The notes beneath the pieces were generated by a model, which worked only from the letters and a program-made list of their open reading frames with translations, was not told where the DNA came from and searched no databases. Source: Pseudomonas sp. (GTDB lineage Bacteria > Pseudomonadota > Gammaproteobacteria > Pseudomonadales > Pseudomonadaceae). From it: 7,473 nucleotides of DNA. Within the stretch, counting starts at the first letter, position 1. Each line of letters starts with the position of its first letter. The stretch spans positions 1 through 7,473 of the forward strand of contig JAQZAY010000181.1 of assembly GCA_029239415.1 (NCBI GenBank), given 5' to 3'. Made by a program: the position numbers and the translations under genes. Positions 6,601 to 7,473 of this stretch are shown piece by piece.

Positions 6601-7142
6601 TGGGGCTCGGGCTGGCGATTGCCGACGGTCTGTGCCGGGTGCTGGGCCATGAGCTGCAGGTGCGTTCATGGCCAGGCAAGGGCACGGTGTTCCGGGTGGG
6701 CGTGCCGCTGGCCAGCAGCGCGGCGCCCGCGCCGAGCTCACCGATCGAGCAGCCCGGGCAACCGCTGGCCGGCCTGCAGGTGCTGTGCGTCGACAACGAG
6801 GACAGCATCCTGCTCGGCATGAGCAGCCTGCTCGGCCGCTGGGGCTGCCAGGTCTGGACGGCGCGCAGCCAGCAGGAATGCGATGCCCTGCTGGGCAAAG
6901 GCATGCACCCGCACCTGGCCCTGGTCGACTACCACCTGGACAATGGCGAGACCGGAACCGGGCTGATGGCCTGGCTACGCGCCCGCCTGGGCGAGCCGAT
7001 ACCGGGCGTGGTGATCAGTGCCGACGGGCGTAGCGAAACCATCGCCCAGGTGCATGCCGCAGGCTTGGATTACCTGGCCAAGCCGGTCAAGCCCGCAGCC
7101 CTGCGCGCATTGCTCAATCGCCATCTGAGCCTGGCTCAGTAG
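3666..7142 (+). CDS. crbS: CrbS/MxtR-like transporter-type hybrid sensor histidine kinase
   Basis: The 1158-residue protein combines an SLC5/sodium:solute symporter-like membrane domain (residues about 1-512, a dozen or more helices), a STAC linker domain (about 535-620), a PAS domain (about 635-755, ending MSFTDIT), a coiled coil (about 752-800), a HisKA dimerisation domain with phospho-acceptor H806 in AVSHDLMQPL, a HATPase_c domain (N918/N922, DRGPGI at 948, GLGLGLAI at 978), and a C-terminal receiver (about 1037-1155). The receiver keeps its acidic pocket (D1043, E1045, D1046), phospho-acceptor D1088, S1118 and K1139, so it should be active. CbrA shares the front half but lacks the receiver. 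This order fits CrbS (MxtR), which with the response regulator CrbR/ErdR controls acs and acetate use. No regulator gene is in this window. The ATG at 3666 was chosen because GGAG lies five bases upstream. An in-frame ATG at 3630 has no such site. The 3' end overlaps rmuC tail to tail. The family assignment is strong and the exact symbol somewhat less so. Confidence 0.9.
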   Translation: MSLSSGLIAVVALAYMAIMFAIAFYGDRRSTPLPPRLRAWVYSLSLAVYCTSWTFFGAVGQAAEQLWAFLPIYLGPVLLLLFAPWVLQKMVLISKQENITSIADFIAARYGKSQSLAVVVALICLVGVLPYIALQLKGIVLGVNLLIGANADATGSRVQDTALVVSLVLALFSIVFGTRSLDVTEHHRGMVLAIAFEALVKLLAFLAVGAFVVFNLYDGFDDLFTQARLAPHLDSYWEETINWPSMVVQTMVAMMAIICLPRQFHVTVVENTEAQDLRLARWVFPLYLALAALFVVPIALAGQLLLPGTVISDSFVISLPLAEAHPSLALLAFIGGASAATGMVIVEAVALSTMVSNDMLLPWLLRRNNAERPFEAFRHWMLSVRRVTIVVILLLAYVSYRLLGSTASLATIGQIAFAAVTQLAPAMLGALYWKQANRRGVFAGLAAGIFLWFYTLVLPITAHSLNWSLALFPGLDWLHGNPLNLPISPLTQGVVLSLAGNFTLFAWVSVLSRTRVSEHWQAGRFIGQQTSAWPGSRSLLAVQIDDLLQLAARFVGEERARASFIRFAYRQGKGFNPNQNADGEWIEHTERLLAGVLGTSSTRAVVKAAIEGREMQLEDVVRIADEASEVLQFNRALLQGAIENINQGISVVDQNLHLVAWNRRYLELFNYPDGLISVGRPIADIIRYNAERGLCGPGEAQVHVARRLHWMRQGRAHTSERLFPNGRVIELIGNPMPGGGFVMSFTDITPFREAEQALKEANEGLEQRVAARTFELSQLNQALSEAKSHAEAVSQSKTRFLAAVSHDLMQPLNAARLFSAALSQQGEELSEDTRQLLQHMDSSLRSAEELISDLLDISRLENGKITPDAKPFALGELFDALGAEFTVLARQKGLEFRLRGSRLRVHSDMKLLRRILQNFLTNALRYGKSPILLGTRRRNGRLWLEVWDRGPGIANDKLQVIFQEFKRLDSHQTRAEKGLGLGLAIADGLCRVLGHELQVRSWPGKGTVFRVGVPLASSAAPAPSSPIEQPGQPLAGLQVLCVDNEDSILLGMSSLLGRWGCQVWTARSQQECDALLGKGMHPHLALVDYHLDNGETGTGLMAWLRARLGEPIPGVVISADGRSETIAQVHAAGLDYLAKPVKPAALRALLNRHLSLAQ

Positions 7143-7473
7143 CGGGGGTATCGCTCAGTGCGCGCTCGAGCAGCTCGGCCGGCAGGCTCTTGCTGGCGCG
7201 GGCGCCGAGCAGCTTGAGCTGCTCGCTGCGGCTGATCAGGTTGCCGCGCCCTTCGCACAGCTTGTTGCGTGCCGCGGCGTAGGCCTTGTCCACCTGCTGC
7301 AGGCGAGCGCCCATTTCGTCCAGGTCCTGGATGAACAGCACGAACTTGTCGTACAGCCACCCGGCGCGCTCGGCGATCTCGCGGGCGTTCTGACTCTGGC
7401 GCTCCTGCTTCCACAGGCTGTCGATCACCCGCAGGGTGGCCAGCAGCGTGGTCGGGCTGACGATGATGATCTG
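7114..7473 (-). CDS. rmuC: DNA recombination protein RmuC, C-terminal part
   Basis: The last 119 codons and the TGA stop (7114-7116) of a gene continuing beyond the right edge. The conserved block IIIVSPTTLLATLRVIDSLW, followed by NAREIAERAGWLYDKFVLFI and GNLISRSEQLKLLGA, is characteristic of the RmuC C-terminal half, which has a predicted nuclease-like fold. RmuC limits DNA inversion and rearrangement at short inverted repeats. The coiled-coil N-terminus and start codon are outside the window. The acidic tail after the core (ending TEPGSDGD) is poorly conserved. Its stop lies inside the end of crbS, giving a 29-bp convergent overlap, so no independent terminator is visible. The ATG-initiated frame beginning at 7428 is internal to this gene, because the frame remains open to the window edge. 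Confidence 0.94.
   Translation of the reverse strand, partial: QIIIVSPTTLLATLRVIDSLWKQERQSQNAREIAERAGWLYDKFVLFIQDLDEMGARLQQVDKAYAAARNKLCEGRGNLISRSEQLKLLGARASKSLPAELLERALSDTPATEPGSDGD

Overview
This window looks like a chromosomal core segment of a fluorescent Pseudomonas, most likely of the P. putida group. The evidence is high G+C content with strong third-position G/C bias, a Pseudomonas-type RdgC, a CrbS/MxtR-type transporter-kinase, and a heptamer repeat (CTACAAG/CTGCAAG) that I recall between Pseudomonas genes. I see no insertion sequence, phage gene, CRISPR array or compositional island. All protein genes look intact except the last, which runs off the window.

Layout. A tRNA-Val(UAC) gene cut by the left edge (1-68, minus) has a clear sigma-70 promoter and an A/T-rich UP-like element. 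Divergent from it is rdgC (227-1147, plus), whose leader can fold over its own Shine-Dalgarno. rdgC is followed by an unusual inverted and tandem heptamer repeat (1148-1236), then a guanidine-II (mini-ykkC) riboswitch (1244-1292) that controls sugE/gdx (1320-1637, plus). A perfect 9-bp hairpin spans the sugE stop. Convergent to sugE is a fused MFS transporter/PlsC-type acyltransferase gene (1653-3527, minus). A 138-bp divergent spacer with two short palindromes separates it from a 1158-residue transporter-sensor-kinase-receiver hybrid, probably CrbS (3666-7142, plus). The 3' end of crbS overlaps by 29 bp the 3' end of rmuC (7114 to the right edge, minus, C-terminal part only).

How the parts relate. 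These are mostly independent single-gene units rather than one pathway. RdgC and RmuC both act in recombination and DNA maintenance. The riboswitch-sugE pair is a self-contained guanidine sensing and export module. The acyltransferase fusion belongs to phospholipid handling at the inner membrane. CrbS is expected to signal to an unlinked regulator, CrbR, in acetate and carbon metabolism. The most informative noncoding part is 1148-1310, where a repeat hairpin, a two-hairpin riboswitch and a possible Shine-Dalgarno-masking hairpin follow one another within about 160 bases. I did not find a convincing wholly new system. The less familiar signals are the repeat hairpin, the paired alternative folds in the riboswitch and the rdgC leader hairpin.
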